A stretch of DNA of 64,000 nt. Origin: Agromyces kandeliae (GTDB taxonomy: Bacteria > Actinomycetota > Actinomycetes > Actinomycetales > Microbacteriaceae). The translations under genes and the position numbers were made by a program. Positions 62,256 through 64,000 of the stretch are shown here, one piece after another. The DNA lies in the NCBI RefSeq assembly GCF_009674665.1, contig NZ_WKJD01000016.1:310001-374000 (forward strand), in the 5' to 3' direction. Each line of letters opens with the position of its first letter. The stretch's first letter is position 1. The notes beneath the pieces were generated by a model, which was not told where the DNA came from, did no database searches, and saw nothing but the letters and a program-made list of their open reading frames with translations.

Positions 62256-63007
62256 GCCCGCCCCGCGCGATCGTCCGGCGGCAGCACCGTCGGCCGGACG
62301 ACCGACTGCACGTCGCCGCCGGCGATGAGCTCGACGGTCGCCTCGACGAGGCGGAAGACGCCGACCGCGAGCAGGTGCACCAGGAGCACCGGGCCGAGCA
62401 GCGCGAGCGGGTAGGTGAGGGCGATCACGAGCCGGGCGAGCCCGCCCCACGCGAGCGCGGCGAACGCGGGCGCGGCGGCGAGCAGCAGCCACACCGGGTG
62501 CGCGACCACGGCGAGCACGATGGCGGCCACAACGGCCGCGACGCCGAGCGCGACCTGGGCGAGCAGGAGCCACCCGCGCCATCCGGCGTACGTGCGCTCG
62601 CGGTCCGCGGACACCCACGCCCACATGAGCCGGGCGCGAAGGACCGGCACGCCCTGCTCGCGCAGCGCGCGATGGAAGACGTCGTCGTCCTCGCGTCGCT
62701 GCACGAGCGCGGCCGCGTCGTCGTCGAGCGCCGCCGCGGCGATCGACTGCGCGTCGTGCAGCACGGCAGGTGCGGACTGGCGGCCGTAGCTCGCGATGAG
62801 CCCCCACAGCGGCGTGGGCACCGAGGCGAGGTCGGTGATGCCGACGGGGGGAGGCCCTTCGCCCGCCGCCGGCGCGCGGTACCGGCGACCGCTCGGGTCG
62901 TCGACGTACACGAGCGGGGCGCGCAGCGCGAACCGGTACCCGTCGGCCGGGCGTTGGGCGAGCGGCAGCTCGTCGAGCGGTGCGCCGTCCTCGCGCAGGA
63001 AGGGCAT
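62252..63007 (-). CDS. DUF1353-domain membrane protein
   Basis: A 251-residue protein. Residues 1-135 contain DUF1353 features: the family's DLASVPTPLWGLIASYGRQS, then AVLHDAQS and the acidic DDDVFHRALREQGVP, with His and Asp residues that could form an active site. Residues 150-230 hold two to three hydrophobic helices, which tether it to the membrane. No function is known for DUF1353 (often found in phages and bacterial operons). It is translationally coupled to gluconokinase, but a metabolic link is not evident. Confidence 0.8.
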   Translation of the reverse strand: MPFLREDGAPLDELPLAQRPADGYRFALRAPLVYVDDPSGRRYRAPAAGEGPPPVGITDLASVPTPLWGLIASYGRQSAPAVLHDAQSIAAAALDDDAAALVQRREDDDVFHRALREQGVPVLRARLMWAWVSADRERTYAGWRGWLLLAQVALGVAAVVAAIVLAVVAHPVWLLLAAAPAFAALAWGGLARLVIALTYPLALLGPVLLVHLLAVGVFRLVEATVELIAGGDVQSVVRPTVLPPDDRAGRA

Positions 63008-63055
63008 TCGGGTCTCCTCGCCTCGGTGCGTTGCACCATCCTGCCGCGTCGGCCG

Positions 63056-63976
63056 TCAGCCGAGCAGCACCGACACGAGCAGCAGCACGGGCACCGAGCC
63101 GACGGTCGTCACGAACACCGTGTCGCGGGCGACCACCTCGGCGGTCTCGTAGCGCTGCGCGAAGTTGAAGACGTTCTGCGCGGTCGGCAGCGCCGCGAGC
63201 ACCGTGACCGCGTAGAGGTCGCGCCCCTCGAGCCCGAACGCGAACGCGCCGAGCGCCCACGCGATCGCCGGCATCGCGGCGAGCTTCAGCGTGGCGGCGA
63301 GCACCACGTCGCGCAGGCCCGTTCCGGGTTCGAGCAGGCGCGTGCCGTGCAGCGACAGTCCGTAGGCGATGAGCATGAGCGGCACCGCCGCCTGCCCGAT
63401 CAGGTGGATCGGATCCTGCACGATCGGCGGCAGCTCGATGCCCGACACCGAGACGAGCACGCCGAGGAGCGAGCCGATGATGATCGGGTTCGTCACGGTC
63501 GAGCGCAGGATGCCGCCGACCGACGTCCGGCCCTGCACGGTCGCGCCGAGCACCGCGAGCGCGATCGGCGCGAAGAGCAGCAGTTGCAGCAGGACGATCG
63601 GCGCCGAGTACGCGGCGTTGCCGAGCAGGTAGAGCGCGATCGGGATGCCGATGTTGTTGCCGTTGACGTACCCGCTCGCGAGCGCCCCGATCGTCGTGCG
63701 GGCGACGCCCCGCCGGAGCAGCAGGAGCGACACGATCGAGAAGACGAGCATGACCGAGACCGCGGCGATCGCCGAGACCGGGAGCAGCGCCGAGAACAGT
63801 GCCTTCACGTCGGCCGTCGAGAGCACGGAGAACAGCAGGAACGGCGAGAGCACGCTGAAGTTCAGCCGTGCGAGCACCGGGCGCGCGTTCGGCCCGAGCA
63901 CGCCGGTGCGGCCGGCGACCCAGCCGACCACGACGGCGAGGCCGATGACCGCGAACCCGGTGAGGATGTCGATCAC
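63056..63976 (-). CDS. AEC (auxin efflux carrier) family transporter
   Basis: A 306-residue membrane protein with about ten helices, five either side of a polar centre. GYVNGNNIGIPIALYLLGNA in the middle of the first half and FAQRYETAEVVARDTVFVTT at the end match the bacterial AEC family (PF03547), including the conserved Asn/Pro crossover. Members export small organic acids such as malate; the substrate here is unknown. The start is a GTG at 63976. The frame stays open to the window edge, so a slightly earlier start cannot be ruled out. Confidence 0.87.
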   Translation of the reverse strand: MIDILTGFAVIGLAVVVGWVAGRTGVLGPNARPVLARLNFSVLSPFLLFSVLSTADVKALFSALLPVSAIAAVSVMLVFSIVSLLLLRRGVARTTIGALASGYVNGNNIGIPIALYLLGNAAYSAPIVLLQLLLFAPIALAVLGATVQGRTSVGGILRSTVTNPIIIGSLLGVLVSVSGIELPPIVQDPIHLIGQAAVPLMLIAYGLSLHGTRLLEPGTGLRDVVLAATLKLAAMPAIAWALGAFAFGLEGRDLYAVTVLAALPTAQNVFNFAQRYETAEVVARDTVFVTTVGSVPVLLLVSVLLG

Positions 63977-64000
63977 GCCGCGCCGCCCGGGAGCCGGGCG

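Overview
The window is very GC-rich DNA from an actinobacterium, most likely a member of the Microbacteriaceae. The pointers are the codon use, a DUF7882-type small protein, many TAGGCT-type -10 boxes a few bases before ATG codons (leaderless transcripts), a copper-responsive CsoR regulon and a fatty-acid oxidation enzyme of the acyl-CoA oxidase type. Species cannot be fixed from the sequence alone.

Layout. (1) 1-1058: the start of a secreted coiled-coil cell-wall protein (minus strand), then a tRNA-Glu(UUC), tRNA-Asp(GUC), tRNA-Phe(GAA) operon with a clear promoter and a terminator. (2) 983-19174: an 18 kb segment bounded by a perfect 47-bp direct repeat of the 3' half of tRNA-Phe, from the anticodon stem to just past the 3' end. 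It carries a ten-gene minus-strand sugar-acid operon. In order of transcription this is a lipoprotein binding protein, permease, ABC ATPase, enolase-superfamily dehydratase, DUF6259-type glycoside hydrolase, ketoglutarate-semialdehyde-type dehydrogenase, small LuxR-type regulator, metallo-beta-lactamase/haloalkane-dehalogenase fusion, NTF2-like protein and aldehyde dehydrogenase. Divergent from it are a GntR regulator, a cyclase, a Gfo/Idh/MocA oxidoreductase and a TIM-barrel-like protein, and a GH78 alpha-L-rhamnosidase lies at the end. No integrase is present. (3) 19175-20850: a second, 1.7-kb segment ending in another tRNA-Phe 3' copy and holding one trypsin-like protease without a signal peptide. 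(4) 20938-22765: adenine/adenosine deaminase and an AIM24 protein, with an imperfect ~80-bp repeat on both sides of the AIM24 gene. (5) 23155-33947: an 11-kb copper-resistance block (YHS protein, CopA, secreted His-rich protein, CopZ, FAD oxidoreductase, CopB, CsoR, two MFS exporters). Dyads of the form ATACCCC-N3-GGGGTAT lie at each promoter region. (6) 33944-49305: ordinary chromosomal genes, including MarR/azoreductase, ArsR, AraC, a GNAT-AAA+ fusion, proline iminopeptidase with a very acidic tail, malate dehydrogenase and acyl-CoA oxidase. (7) 49485-64000: paired membrane proteins, RecQ, SDR, a CopC/YcnI/membrane-protein trio, a 5'-nucleotidase, two helicase or transport genes, gluconokinase, a DUF1353 protein and an AEC transporter.

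How it works together. The first island looks like a self-contained module for taking up and oxidising a rhamnosylated plant sugar or sugar acid. The GntR protein probably controls it through a 12-bp ATCATGCATGAT palindrome sitting between the -35 and -10 of the operon promoter. The copper block uses CsoR to derepress chaperone, two P1B ATPases and exporters together. The nested tRNA-Phe 3' copies suggest repeated integration at one tRNA locus by an integrase that has since been lost or acted from elsewhere.
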